Below, piece after piece: positions 16,010-25,093 of a DNA stretch of 64,000 nt. The position numbers and the translations under genes are program-made. Numbering within the stretch: the first letter of the stretch is position 1; each line of letters starts with the position of its first letter. The DNA is from an uncultured Spirochaetales bacterium (GTDB lineage: Bacteria; Spirochaetota; Spirochaetia; JAFGXN01), in NCBI GenBank assembly GCA_949289575.1, contig CASEOG010000006.1, forward strand, positions 1 to 64,000, given 5' to 3'. The notes beneath the pieces are model-generated. The model ran no database searches. It saw nothing but the letters and a program-made list of their open reading frames with translations, and was not told the DNA's origin.

Positions 16010-18214
16010 ATGATTTTGTTTAAAAAGTATTGTCGATTTTGGATCGGAATATTTCTGACCGCAGCCGCACTCTCCGGCTTTTCCGAAACAGCGCCCTCAC
16101 ACTGCATCGAAATCGAACCGGGAGACAGTCGGGAACAAATTATCGAAAAAGCGGCCCGGGTCATTCCGACTCCCCGCCAGGTTGCCTATATGGACCGGGA
16201 ATTCATCGGATTTATTCATTTCGGTCCGAACACGTATACAGGAAACGAATGGGGAAACGGTTTTGAAGATCCGATGATTTTTGCGCCCTCCTCGCCCGAT
16301 ACCGACCAGTGGTGTCGGATTATGAAAGAAGCCGGCATGACACAGGTCGTTCTGACAGTCAAACACCACGACGGATTCTGTCTTTGGCAGACAAGATATA
16401 CGGATCACAGTGTCGCCTCTTCTTTGAATTTCGAGAACGGAGACGGAGATATTCTCAAAAGTCTTTCCGAGTCATGCCGCAAATACGGTTTAAAGTTGGG
16501 AGTCTACTTATCTCCCGCCGACTTATACCAGATCGAATCGCCGGAGGGACTTTACGGAAACAGAAGTCCGTACACGGAACGAATCATTCCCCGTCCCGTT
16601 GAAGGCCGCCCCTTTGCCGACAAGAGAACATTCCGGTTTAAAGTCGACGACTATAACGAATATTTTCTTAATCAGCTTTTCGAGCTGCTGACGGAATACG
16701 GGCCGATTCACGAAGTCTGGTTCGACGGCGCCACTCCGAAATCGAAAGGCGGACAGCAATATGCTTACAAAGAATGGTACGAACTGATTCGGACTCTGGC
16801 CCCCGAAGCCGTTATTTTCGGAAAGGGACCCGATGTGCGCTGGTGCGGAAACGAAGCCGGCAATACAAGAGAATCGGAATGGAGCGTCATTCCTCTGCCG
16901 GTGATGCCCGAAGAATGCACATGGCCCGATATGACCGACGCCGATTTGGGAAGCCGCGAAAAACTTTACAGTGCCCGCTGTCTCTATTTCCTGCCGGCGG
17001 AAGTCGATACTTCGATCCGTCACGGCTGGTTTTACCGGGACGACAGCTCGCAACAGGTCCGTTCGGCAGACAATGTTTTCGATATTTACGAGCGGTCTGT
17101 CGGCGGAAATGCCGTGCTCATACTCAATATTCCGCCCAACCGTGAAGGCCGTTTTTCGCCCCGTGACGAAGCCGTCTTGAAGGAAGTGGGACGGCGCATC
17201 CGCGAAGTTTACGGGAATCCGTTCGGAGCACCCGGATCCGTCTTCACCGACAATCATCCGGAAACATTCGAAGAGGGAGACGAATTTATACTGCACCTCG
17301 ATTCGAAACGAACGGTGACCCGTTTTCTGATTCGGGAAGCATATGAAACGGTCGGACAGAGAATCGAATCTTTTCGACTTCAGGCTTCCGTCGACGGCAA
17401 ATGGAAAACAATCGAAGAAGGAACCTGTGTCGGAAGAAAAAAAATTCTCCGTTTCAATCCGGTTACGACAGATGCTTTCCGGGTACAAATTACCTCCTCC
17501 CGTCTGACACCGGCCGTAGCCGAAATGAATGCTTACTATGCGGCCCCGCAGCCCGACCCTGTCTTTATCGAATACAAAAAAAACGGAAAGGTCAAATTGG
17601 GATTCAGCCGGAACCGTTTCACCTGGCTGCTTTCCGGAGGCAGGGAAACCGTAAAAACAGGACAAACCATCCGCTATACTCTGGACGGAAGTGATCCTGT
17701 CCCGGAGAATTCCAAGCTCTATAAATTTCCGTTTCGGCTTCCCGAAGGCGGGCTTTTGAAAATTCGCCCTTATTTGAACGGAGAACCGGGGCCTCTGACG
17801 GAAGTCCGGCTCGGCCTGCCGGAAACAGCTTTCGAATCGGTTCCCGACCGCCGTACAATCGACGGAAATCCGGAAACGGCCGTAACCGTACCGTTTGATG
17901 CCGCCGTTCCGGGAAAAGCGGTATTCGTCTATCGTTTAAAAAAACAGACCCTTCTTTCGGGAATCTCTTATCTGCCGCCCCAAACCGGCCGCAACGGCAA
18001 AATTGAGGCCGGCCGTATCGAGACATCGAACGACGGAGAAAACTGGACCCCGGTCGGCGAATTCCGATTCGGGAATTTAATCAACGACCCGACCGAACGC
18101 TTTTACGACTTCGCAACTCCGGTTGAAGCATCCTTTATCCGGGTGGTCCCCCTGCGGATCGCCGAAGACGGAACGGAAGCTTCCGTCGCCGAAATGAAAA
18201 TTTTTGTTCGGTAA
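16010..18214 (+). CDS. Exported alpha-L-fucosidase, GH29, with C-terminal accessory domains
   Basis: A 734-residue glycosidase that would release fucose from glycans outside the cytoplasm. Residues 1-25 are a signal peptide. The catalytic barrel spans about 50-400: GFIHFGPNTYTG, VKHHDGFCLWQT and EVWFDGA with Asp239 as the likely nucleophile. After it come a discoidin/F5-8-type segment (~415-510), a short chitobiase-like beta domain (YTLDGSDPVPENSKLYK, ~565-605) and a second discoidin-like end (SNDGENWTPVG, ~640-734), probably for glycan binding. The general acid/base cannot be assigned by eye. It is a single-gene unit closed by a strong terminator. Confidence 0.9.
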   Translation: MILFKKYCRFWIGIFLTAAALSGFSETAPSHCIEIEPGDSREQIIEKAARVIPTPRQVAYMDREFIGFIHFGPNTYTGNEWGNGFEDPMIFAPSSPDTDQWCRIMKEAGMTQVVLTVKHHDGFCLWQTRYTDHSVASSLNFENGDGDILKSLSESCRKYGLKLGVYLSPADLYQIESPEGLYGNRSPYTERIIPRPVEGRPFADKRTFRFKVDDYNEYFLNQLFELLTEYGPIHEVWFDGATPKSKGGQQYAYKEWYELIRTLAPEAVIFGKGPDVRWCGNEAGNTRESEWSVIPLPVMPEECTWPDMTDADLGSREKLYSARCLYFLPAEVDTSIRHGWFYRDDSSQQVRSADNVFDIYERSVGGNAVLILNIPPNREGRFSPRDEAVLKEVGRRIREVYGNPFGAPGSVFTDNHPETFEEGDEFILHLDSKRTVTRFLIREAYETVGQRIESFRLQASVDGKWKTIEEGTCVGRKKILRFNPVTTDAFRVQITSSRLTPAVAEMNAYYAAPQPDPVFIEYKKNGKVKLGFSRNRFTWLLSGGRETVKTGQTIRYTLDGSDPVPENSKLYKFPFRLPEGGLLKIRPYLNGEPGPLTEVRLGLPETAFESVPDRRTIDGNPETAVTVPFDAAVPGKAVFVYRLKKQTLLSGISYLPPQTGRNGKIEAGRIETSNDGENWTPVGEFRFGNLINDPTERFYDFATPVEASFIRVVPLRIAEDGTEASVAEMKIFVR

Positions 18215-18231
18215 ATTGTATTTGTGCCGGT

Positions 18232-18265
18232 AAAAAAAAGATGTCCGAAAGGACATCTTTTTTTT
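18232..18265. terminator. Bidirectional terminator between GH29 and tRNA-Pro
   Basis: A 15-bp perfect stem (eight A plus GATGTCC against GGACATC plus eight T) with a GAAA tetraloop at 18247-18250. It ends both the fucosidase and the tRNA transcripts. Confidence 0.9.
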
Positions 18266-18336
18266 CGGAGTGGCGAGACTTGAACCCGCGACTTCTGCGT
18301 CCCGAACGCAGCGCGCTACCACTGCGCTACACCCCG
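18265..18336 (-). tRNA. tRNA-Pro (anticodon CGG)
   Basis: Minus strand cloverleaf: acceptor CGGGGTG / CACTCCG (one G-U), anticodon stem CTGCG / CGCAG with loop TTCGGGA, so the anticodon CGG is at 18302-18304 and reads CCG. T-arm CGGG-TTCAAGT-CTCG is intact. CCA is not encoded and must be added by the CCA enzyme (61642-63000). Confidence 0.95.
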
Positions 18337-18422
18337 ATAACGCTGTCATTATAGCCGAGAGTCGGAATTTGTGCAAGCGGTTTGCTAACTTTTTTTATCC
18401 GTTTGAATGATTTCGCAACAGA

Positions 18423-18450
18423 TTGACTTTTTCTGTTTTTTGAATAAAAT
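18423..18450 (+). promoter_or_regulatory. asd-lysC promoter
   Basis: TTGACT (18423-18428), 16-base spacer, TAAAAT (18445-18450); a CGGAGGA ribosome site follows before the ATG at 18478. Confidence 0.6.
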
Positions 18451-18477
18451 GGTAACAATTATACGGAGGAATATTAC

Positions 18478-19515
18478 ATGGAAAAGATTTCGGTTGCCGT
18501 TTTGGGCGCCACCGGAACAGTCGGACAAAAATTTATTTCTTTGCTTGAAAATCATCCCTTTTTCGAAGTGACGGAAGTGGTTGCTTCTTCCCGCAGTGCC
18601 GGGAAAAAATACAAAGACGCCGTCAGCTGGAAACAGGACCGTTTTATACCCGAAAATGTTGCCGATCTGATTGTCAAAACAACCGAGGACACTCTCGACA
18701 GCCGTATTCTCTTTTCGGGAATGGATGCCGAAGTGGCGGGACCGGCGGAAGAAGAATATGCCCGAAGAGGTCACTTTGTCATCAGCAATTCGAAAAATCA
18801 CCGGATGGATAAAGATGTTCCCATTATTATCCCGGAAGTCAATCCGGAACATTTCGAACTGATTAAGGTTCAACCCTATAAGGGAGCCATTATTACCAAC
18901 TCAAACTGCTCGACGATGTTTCTGGCAATGGTTCTGGCGCCCCTTCATAAAGCTTTCGGAGTGGAAAAAGTTTTTGTTTCCACCATGCAGGCGATTTCCG
19001 GCGCCGGATACCCCGGCGTTCCTTCAATGGATATTCTCGGCAACGTGATTCCGTTCATCGGCGGCGAAGAACCGAAAATGGAATGCGAAGCACAAAAAAT
19101 TCTGGCCGACCTTAAAGACGGCGAACTGGTTCCGGCGCCCTTTGTTGTCAGTGCCCACTGCAACCGCGTTGCGGTTTTTGACGGCCATACCGAATCGGTT
19201 TCCGTTTTGTTTAAAAACAAACCGACAGTCGAACAGGTTAAAGAAACATTGCGGAATTTCAAAGGCATTCCTCAGGAAAAACAGCTGCCGTTCGCTCCGA
19301 AACAGCCGATTCTGGTTTTCGAAGAGGAGAACCGCCCCCAGCCGGCCCGCGATGTTTGGAAAGAAAACGGAATGGCCGCCTGCGTGGGAAGAATCCGCGA
19401 ATGTTCGATATTCGACATCAAAATGACCGTAATGGGACACAACACCGTGCGCGGCGCTGCCGGAGCGGCCATTCTGAACGCCGAAACTCTGGTTGCACTC
19501 GGTTATCTGAATTAG
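18478..19515 (+). CDS. asd: Aspartate-semialdehyde dehydrogenase
   Basis: Second step of the aspartate pathway: aspartyl phosphate plus NADPH gives aspartate semialdehyde for lysine/diaminopimelate, threonine and methionine. The 345-residue protein has the nucleotide-binding VLGATGTVGQ, catalytic Cys144 in TNSNCSTM, and QAISGAGYPG. The length and the SGAGYPG form fit the archaeal/fungal-type branch of the family. It is followed by lysC after nine bases, so the first two enzymes of the pathway are made together. Confidence 0.93.
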   Translation: MEKISVAVLGATGTVGQKFISLLENHPFFEVTEVVASSRSAGKKYKDAVSWKQDRFIPENVADLIVKTTEDTLDSRILFSGMDAEVAGPAEEEYARRGHFVISNSKNHRMDKDVPIIIPEVNPEHFELIKVQPYKGAIITNSNCSTMFLAMVLAPLHKAFGVEKVFVSTMQAISGAGYPGVPSMDILGNVIPFIGGEEPKMECEAQKILADLKDGELVPAPFVVSAHCNRVAVFDGHTESVSVLFKNKPTVEQVKETLRNFKGIPQEKQLPFAPKQPILVFEEENRPQPARDVWKENGMAACVGRIRECSIFDIKMTVMGHNTVRGAAGAAILNAETLVALGYLN

Positions 19516-19524
19516 GAGAAGACC

Positions 19525-20862
19525 ATGATTGTTTTAAAGTTCGGCGGCACATCCGTTCAGGACAGCGCCTCGATGAATCGCGCCCTTGCCATTACTGCCG
19601 AACGGATCGACAAGGCCCCTGTTCTGATTTCCTCGGCGATGGCCAAAATCACCGACAGTCTGATCGAAACAACCGTCGAGGCGGTCGCCGGCAACGGAAC
19701 CAGAGCTCTGGAAATTGTCGATGCCATTAAAGAGCGCCATTTGAAATGTGCTTACGAATTCCTGAAAGGAAAAAATCTCGATTATGCCGGCAGCCGGATA
19801 AATGAAATTATCACCGAACTGCGTTCCATTCTCCGCGGCTGTGCTTATCTGAAAGAATGCAGCCCGCAAAGCTATGATGCGGTCATTTCGTGCGGCGAAC
19901 TTTTGTCGACAGTTCTTCTTCACGCCCGCGCTCTGGAAATGGGTATCGATGCGGTTTGGCTTGATTCCCGGCAGCTGATTAAAACCGACAGTGTCTACGG
20001 GGAAGCCTCCGTCGATTTCGAACTTACGGCTGCGGCCGTCCGCAACGCCATCAGTCCCCAACCCGGGAAACTTTATATCGCGCAGGGATTCATCGGCAGC
20101 GACAGCAACTCCCTGACGACGACATTGGGTCGGGGCGGATCCGACTACTCTGCCGCGATTTTCGGTTCGATTCTCGACGCCCGGGAAATTCAAATCTGGA
20201 CCGATGTGAACGGCATCATGACAACCGATCCCCGTTTGGTTCCCGAAGCCAAAACCATTAACGAAATTTCATACGAAGAGGCGGCCGAGCTGGCATTTTT
20301 CGGCGCCAAGGTGGTTCACCCCGCAACGATTCAGCCGGCGGTTTCGAAGAAAATTCCGGTGACGGTGTTAAACACCCGGGATCCCGAAGGTATTTTTACG
20401 CGGATAGCGGAAAAAACCGCGTATGAGGGACTGAAAGCAATTTCGGGAAAGAAAAACGTGACACTTGTCACCGTTGTTTCCTCAAGAATGATGAATGCGG
20501 TCGGATTTCTGGCCCGTCTTTTCGCGATTTTTCAGGACCACAATACCTCGGTTGATCTGGTTTCGACCAGTGAAGTTTCTGTCTCGATGACTATTAACAA
20601 AACCGATAAACTTGCGGAAATCAAAGCCGATTTGGAAAAATTGGGTTCCGTTTCCATTGAAGAAGATAAAGCGATTGTCTGTCTTGTCGGGAAAGGCATC
20701 TGGAAAGATTCCCGAAACATCACGAAAGCTTTTGCCGCTCTGGAAGGAACCAAGATCCGCATGATTTCGCTGGGAGCCTCCGATACCAACCTGAGCGCGC
20801 TGGTGCCGAGCCATAAGCTGAATGAAGCGATCGTCGCTCTCCACAAGGCGTTTTTCGGTTAA
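19525..20862 (+). CDS. lysC: Aspartate kinase
   Basis: Phosphorylates aspartate at the head of the lysine/threonine/methionine pathway. The 445-residue monofunctional enzyme starts IVLKFGGTSVQ; GRGGSDYSAAI and EIQIWTDVNGIMTTDPR are the nucleotide and aspartate regions, and the last ~140 residues form two ACT domains, so feedback inhibition by an end-product amino acid is expected. It is second in the asd operon; AGGAGA precedes the ATG. Its last four bases overlap the end of the convergent NtrC gene. Confidence 0.93.
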   Translation: MIVLKFGGTSVQDSASMNRALAITAERIDKAPVLISSAMAKITDSLIETTVEAVAGNGTRALEIVDAIKERHLKCAYEFLKGKNLDYAGSRINEIITELRSILRGCAYLKECSPQSYDAVISCGELLSTVLLHARALEMGIDAVWLDSRQLIKTDSVYGEASVDFELTAAAVRNAISPQPGKLYIAQGFIGSDSNSLTTTLGRGGSDYSAAIFGSILDAREIQIWTDVNGIMTTDPRLVPEAKTINEISYEEAAELAFFGAKVVHPATIQPAVSKKIPVTVLNTRDPEGIFTRIAEKTAYEGLKAISGKKNVTLVTVVSSRMMNAVGFLARLFAIFQDHNTSVDLVSTSEVSVSMTINKTDKLAEIKADLEKLGSVSIEEDKAIVCLVGKGIWKDSRNITKAFAALEGTKIRMISLGASDTNLSALVPSHKLNEAIVALHKAFFG

Positions 20863-22232
20863 TCCTCTTCCGGGGAAATCCCGTATTCGTTCAGTTTTCG
20901 ATGTAATGTTTTGCGGCCGATTTGTAAGATTTCGGCCGCTTTTGTTTTGTTGCCGCCGCATTGCGATAAGGTATAGAGAATCACCTCTTTCTCGGCATCG
21001 GCCAACGTGGTCCCCGAGGCAATGACCACTCCGTTTTCGGCCGCTGTCGACCGCTGAAACTGAGGCGGCAAATCACTCAGCGTCACCAGATTCCCTTTGC
21101 AAAAAACAACCGCACTCTCGATGGCATTTCTCAGCTCCCGCACATTGCCGGGCCACTCGTAACGGTACAAAGCGGAAAGTGCTTTTTTGTCAAATCCGTC
21201 GATTTTTTTCCCATTTTCCTCGGAAAGCTCGTGTAAAAACGAAACCGCCAAAAGCGGAATGTCATCCTGACGCTCGCGAAGCGGCGGAACATGAATATTA
21301 ACGACATTCAGACGGTAATAAAGATCTTCCCGGAAATTCCCTTTGCGGATCTCTTCCGTCAGGTTACGGTTTGTTGCCGCGATTACCCGCACATCGGTGT
21401 GAATCGTTTTTTCCCCGCCGACCCGCTCGAAAGAGCGTTCCTGAAGAACCCTTAAAATTTTGATTTGGACACTCTGATTAATCTCGCCGATTTCATCGAG
21501 AAAGAGCGTTCCCCCGTCTGCCAGCTCGAAACGGCCTTTCCGGCGCGAAACCGCTCCCGTAAAAGCCCCCTCCTCATGACCGAAAAGTTCACTCTCCAGC
21601 AACGATTCGCTGAGAGCCGCGCAGTGAACCGATATCATTTCCTTTCGGTTTCTTTCCGAAAGAGCATGAATTGCCTGTGCGACCAGTTCTTTTCCGACAC
21701 CGCTTTCCCCCGTAATCAGAACCGATGTTTTTGTCGGCGCCACCTGTGCAATGACTTCCATGATATGCCGCATCGGCGCGCTTTTTCCGATCAGTTTTTC
21801 GAAACGGTTCCGTTCTTTCAGCCGGCTCAACTCCCGGGTCAGCTCCTCCTGCTTCCGCATCAGAAACCGTTTATCCAGAGAACGTTGTATCAGAAGAAGC
21901 AGACGGTCGAAATTCAACGGTTTTGTCAGAAAATCATAGGCTCCCCTGCGCATACAGTCCACGGCATTGTCGACCGTGCCGTGACCTGTCAGGACAATCA
22001 CGGGAACAGCCGGATACTGTTTGTGGACGGTTTCGACCACCTCTTCCCCGCTGATACCGGGCAGCCGCAAATCGCTGATAACCAAATCGACAGGTTCCGA
22101 CTTTATCAGTTTTAACCCTGTTTCTCCGTCGGCAGCCTCACGCACCTCGTAATTTTCGTCCTCCAAAAGCGATCGGAGACCGGAACGGATATTTTTTTCG
22201 TCATCGATAATCAAAATCACCGGTTTCATCAT
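20859..22232 (-). CDS. NtrC-family sigma-54-dependent response regulator
   Basis: A 457-residue cytoplasmic activator. Receiver domain 1-120 with phospho-acceptor Asp54 (VISDLRLPG); AAA+ domain about 140-380 with GESGVGKE, the sigma-54 contact loop GAFTGA, and the GNVREL region; Fis-type helix-turn-helix at the C-terminus (KTKAAEILQIGRKTLHRKL). It therefore activates RpoN promoters, though RpoN is not in the window and I found no convincing -24/-12 site here. It overlaps the kinase stop by one base (TAATG) and is clearly its partner. The stimulus is unknown; nitrogen control is not implied by the family. Confidence 0.93.
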   Translation of the reverse strand: MMKPVILIIDDEKNIRSGLRSLLEDENYEVREAADGETGLKLIKSEPVDLVISDLRLPGISGEEVVETVHKQYPAVPVIVLTGHGTVDNAVDCMRRGAYDFLTKPLNFDRLLLLIQRSLDKRFLMRKQEELTRELSRLKERNRFEKLIGKSAPMRHIMEVIAQVAPTKTSVLITGESGVGKELVAQAIHALSERNRKEMISVHCAALSESLLESELFGHEEGAFTGAVSRRKGRFELADGGTLFLDEIGEINQSVQIKILRVLQERSFERVGGEKTIHTDVRVIAATNRNLTEEIRKGNFREDLYYRLNVVNIHVPPLRERQDDIPLLAVSFLHELSEENGKKIDGFDKKALSALYRYEWPGNVRELRNAIESAVVFCKGNLVTLSDLPPQFQRSTAAENGVVIASGTTLADAEKEVILYTLSQCGGNKTKAAEILQIGRKTLHRKLNEYGISPEED

Positions 22233-23380
22233 TAATCTCCCGAAAGAAGAGAAATTTCTTTTTGCGGAACGGGAAAGAGGAGCGTAAAAACAGTTCCTTC
22301 TCCCTCTTTGGAATCGACAAAAATATCGCCGCCGTGGCTTTTCATGATCTGGTAAACGATGGTCAGTCCCAACCCCGTTCCCGATGAGGAAGTCGTAAAA
22401 TAGGGATCGAAAATCCGGGGTAAAAGCCGTTCCGGAATTCCTTTCCCGGTATCGGTCACCGACAGCGCCACGCTGTCACCGTTTCGAAACAGAGACAGCG
22501 TCAACCGTCCGCCGTCCGGCATGGCATTAATCGAATTATTAATTAAATTGAGCAGAACCTGTTTGACCTTGCAGACATCGGCAATCACAGAGGGAACATC
22601 CTCCTCTTTCTGCACAATCAGCTCGATATGTTTCGATTCGAGATCGTAACGGACCAGACGTGCCACATCATCCGTCAGCGAACTCAGAGAAAACGGCTCG
22701 TCGGGCAGATTTAACGGGCGCAGCGTCATCAGAAAACCGGAAACAATACTGTTTAACCGTTCGATTTCTTCGGAAAGAACATCCGTGCATTCGGTCAGTT
22801 TTTCGTCTTTCTGTGACAGCCGGTCGAGCCGTTTCTTTAAAATATCGATATAGAGAGACATCGCCGCAAGAGGATTTTTAACCTCATGAGCCACGGATGC
22901 CGTCATACTGAGAAGCGAGTTGAGCCGTTCGCACACATCGTTTTTTTTATGCTCGGACTCCCGTTCCGTTATATCGCGAACCTGAACAATCATCCCCCTT
23001 ATTTTCCCCTCTTCGACCCACGGATCGCAAAGGACTTCCAGAACCAGAGGCGAGCGGTCTTTGCGCGGAATCCGGAATTCTCTTGTCTGATAGCGCAAAT
23101 CGTCGGCCAGAGTTTCTTCCAGAAAAGAAACCAAACCGGGATAACGGAATAGGCCAATCCCGTTCTTCACACCCCGCTTCAATCCGGGAAAAAAGCGGCG
23201 GGCCTGTCTGTTAAATTCCGTCACCTCGTGCTCGCTGTTAAAGACAATCAGTCCGGTCGAAAGCGAATCGGAGACGGTCTCGAAATACCGGCAACGGTTC
23301 AGCATGGAACGGGCAATCGAAAGCAGTTTTTCGGGCGATTCTTCCGCTTTTGAAAGCGCTTTACGGTAAAACGAACTCAT
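22232..23380 (-). CDS. Soluble PAS-domain histidine kinase (NtrB-like)
   Basis: A 382-residue sensor kinase without transmembrane segments. A PAS domain (~35-140, SLSTGLIVFNSEHEVTEFN) precedes the H-box with phospho-accepting His165 (ASVAHEVKNPLAAM), then the ATPase domain with VLLNLINNSINAMPDGG, DTGKGIPE and GTGLGL. It senses a cytoplasmic or redox signal and would phosphorylate Asp54 of the adjacent NtrC protein. It overlaps holB by four bases (ATGA), so it sits in the murG-cvpA-holB transcript. Confidence 0.92.
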   Translation of the reverse strand: MSSFYRKALSKAEESPEKLLSIARSMLNRCRYFETVSDSLSTGLIVFNSEHEVTEFNRQARRFFPGLKRGVKNGIGLFRYPGLVSFLEETLADDLRYQTREFRIPRKDRSPLVLEVLCDPWVEEGKIRGMIVQVRDITERESEHKKNDVCERLNSLLSMTASVAHEVKNPLAAMSLYIDILKKRLDRLSQKDEKLTECTDVLSEEIERLNSIVSGFLMTLRPLNLPDEPFSLSSLTDDVARLVRYDLESKHIELIVQKEEDVPSVIADVCKVKQVLLNLINNSINAMPDGGRLTLSLFRNGDSVALSVTDTGKGIPERLLPRIFDPYFTTSSSGTGLGLTIVYQIMKSHGGDIFVDSKEGEGTVFTLLFPVPQKEISLLSGD

Positions 23381-24567
23381 GCGCGTCGACCCCGTTCCAG
23401 AATTTCCCTGATTTTGAAAAACGAAGTTTCGATAACACTCTCCGGAGCCTGATGGGCTTCGTTCAGAGCGGTTTTTCCTTCGTTCAGAATGTGCTGGATG
23501 CCGGCATAAAGCTGCTGCTTGTAGGGATTTCCTTCCGCTCCTCCCGCAAACCGGGACTGAATCGTACGGGACACTTTCTCCCAGAAAAGGACGAAAAGAG
23601 ATTTATCCTGCCACTTTGTCAGCGAAGAGCGGTAAAATTCTCCGACACCGGTTTCGCTTCCCAACATTTCGAAAAAGGAATCGACCGACCGGTTGAGAGT
23701 ATCGATATCCCATCCCGAATGCTTTAATATAAAATCGTAAAGCGAAATCGGCTCTTCGTTTTCGTAAAAAAGTTTCAGAAGCAGTGCTTCCTCTTCTTCC
23801 GTCCGATCCGAAAAGGAGAAGACGGAGAGGCGTGACAAAACCGTCGGTAAAACGGCATTCTGTCTGACGGCCGTCAGAATAAAATAGGTATCCGAAGGCG
23901 GTTCTTCCAGAATCTTCAACAGAGCATTGGCTGCGGCAACAGACAATGCATCCGCATTTTCTATAATAATTACTTTTTTTCCGTCGACACCGGCATAGGC
24001 TGCCGACGACAAATTCCGAACGGCATTTACGGAAAAAGAAGAAGGAACAGCCGAGGACAGTTTCTCCGCAGCGGCCGACACCGAATCTATGATTCCGATT
24101 CGCTCCTCTTCCGAAACAAACCGAGCCCCCGCTATCCGCTCGATTCCCGTATAAAGTTCCGTCGGAAGTTCCCCGCTGATCTTTTTCAAATCGTCCTCGG
24201 GAAGAAAGCGGCGGTCAAAACGCAAAGTAAGTTTTCGAACCGCCCTGATCAGCTTGAGACGGCCGGCATAATGATCCCGTTTCTTCAGCAGTTCTGCCGT
24301 CAATCGGATTTCGTAAAAACCGGCATAAGGTCCCGTTAAAAAAAGATAGGGATTTCCAAGATAACGGGACTCGGAACAGGAGCGGCATCCGCAATCCCAT
24401 TTCCCGTCTTCCGTACAGTTGAGCGCCCTCGCCGTCTCCAAAGCGGTTGTCAGCTTACCGGTATAATCGTTACCGGTAAACAGTATCGAGTGCGCCAATG
24501 TCCCGGTTCGAATTTCCCGTTCCAGGCGGGCAACCGTCATCCGGTTACCGATGATATTATCAAACAT
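23377..24567 (-). CDS. holB: DNA polymerase III delta-prime subunit
   Basis: A clamp-loader subunit that helps place the sliding clamp on DNA. The 396-residue protein begins MFDNIIGNRMTVARLE; HSILFTGNDYTGKLTTALE is a P-loop-like segment, followed by the zinc module cysteines (ALNC ... CGCRSC) and KVIIIENADALSVAAANALLKILEEPP, the family signature. ATG 24567 is preferred to an upstream in-frame start because the latter lies deep in cvpA and adds an unlikely tail. A long insertion at about 90-170 makes it larger than usual. Confidence 0.85.
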   Translation of the reverse strand: MFDNIIGNRMTVARLEREIRTGTLAHSILFTGNDYTGKLTTALETARALNCTEDGKWDCGCRSCSESRYLGNPYLFLTGPYAGFYEIRLTAELLKKRDHYAGRLKLIRAVRKLTLRFDRRFLPEDDLKKISGELPTELYTGIERIAGARFVSEEERIGIIDSVSAAAEKLSSAVPSSFSVNAVRNLSSAAYAGVDGKKVIIIENADALSVAAANALLKILEEPPSDTYFILTAVRQNAVLPTVLSRLSVFSFSDRTEEEEALLLKLFYENEEPISLYDFILKHSGWDIDTLNRSVDSFFEMLGSETGVGEFYRSSLTKWQDKSLFVLFWEKVSRTIQSRFAGGAEGNPYKQQLYAGIQHILNEGKTALNEAHQAPESVIETSFFKIREILERGRRA

Positions 24568-25093
24568 CGGCGGCCGTCCCCTCGGCAGCTCGGGAAACGG
24601 TCTCGAGCAGACGCGCATACACTTCATCCAGATATGCGGTCAGACTGTACAAATTATTATCGATAATATTTCGGCTCAACGACTCGTTGAGAAGATCTTT
24701 CGGTAACTGCAGCGGCTGCAGTGTAATCAGAGTCAGAAGAATGTAGACAATGATAAAACCTTCCAGGAAACCGAGAAACATGCCGAATATGCGGTTCAGC
24801 GATCCCAACTGAATTCTTTCGATCACATCCTGCAAAAAATGGGCAATCAAAGAAATCAGCAGATAAGTGACGGCAAAAACCGCAACAAAGGCCAGCACCG
24901 GCGCAGCCACCTTCAACCCCCATCCGATGAACAGTGCCGCCACCGGTTGAAAGAACAGATATGCGCACAGCAGCCCGATAACCAGAGCGGCAATTGTTCC
25001 GACCTCTTTAATCAGTCCGTGCCATAAACCGCGCAGCATAAACACACAGACAATCACCAGAAAAATAATATCCAAAAAATTAAATCCGTTCAT
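24560..25093 (-). CDS. CvpA-family inner-membrane protein
   Basis: A 177-residue protein with four hydrophobic helices, beginning FNFLDIIFLVIVCVFMLRGLWHGLIKE, the standard CvpA opening, and ending in a cytoplasmic or periplasmic tail of ~50 residues. The family is linked to colicin V secretion and envelope stress in enterics, but the general role is unknown. It overlaps murG by four bases and holB by eight, fixing its place in one operon. Confidence 0.85.
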   Translation of the reverse strand: MNGFNFLDIIFLVIVCVFMLRGLWHGLIKEVGTIAALVIGLLCAYLFFQPVAALFIGWGLKVAAPVLAFVAVFAVTYLLISLIAHFLQDVIERIQLGSLNRIFGMFLGFLEGFIIVYILLTLITLQPLQLPKDLLNESLSRNIIDNNLYSLTAYLDEVYARLLETVSRAAEGTAADV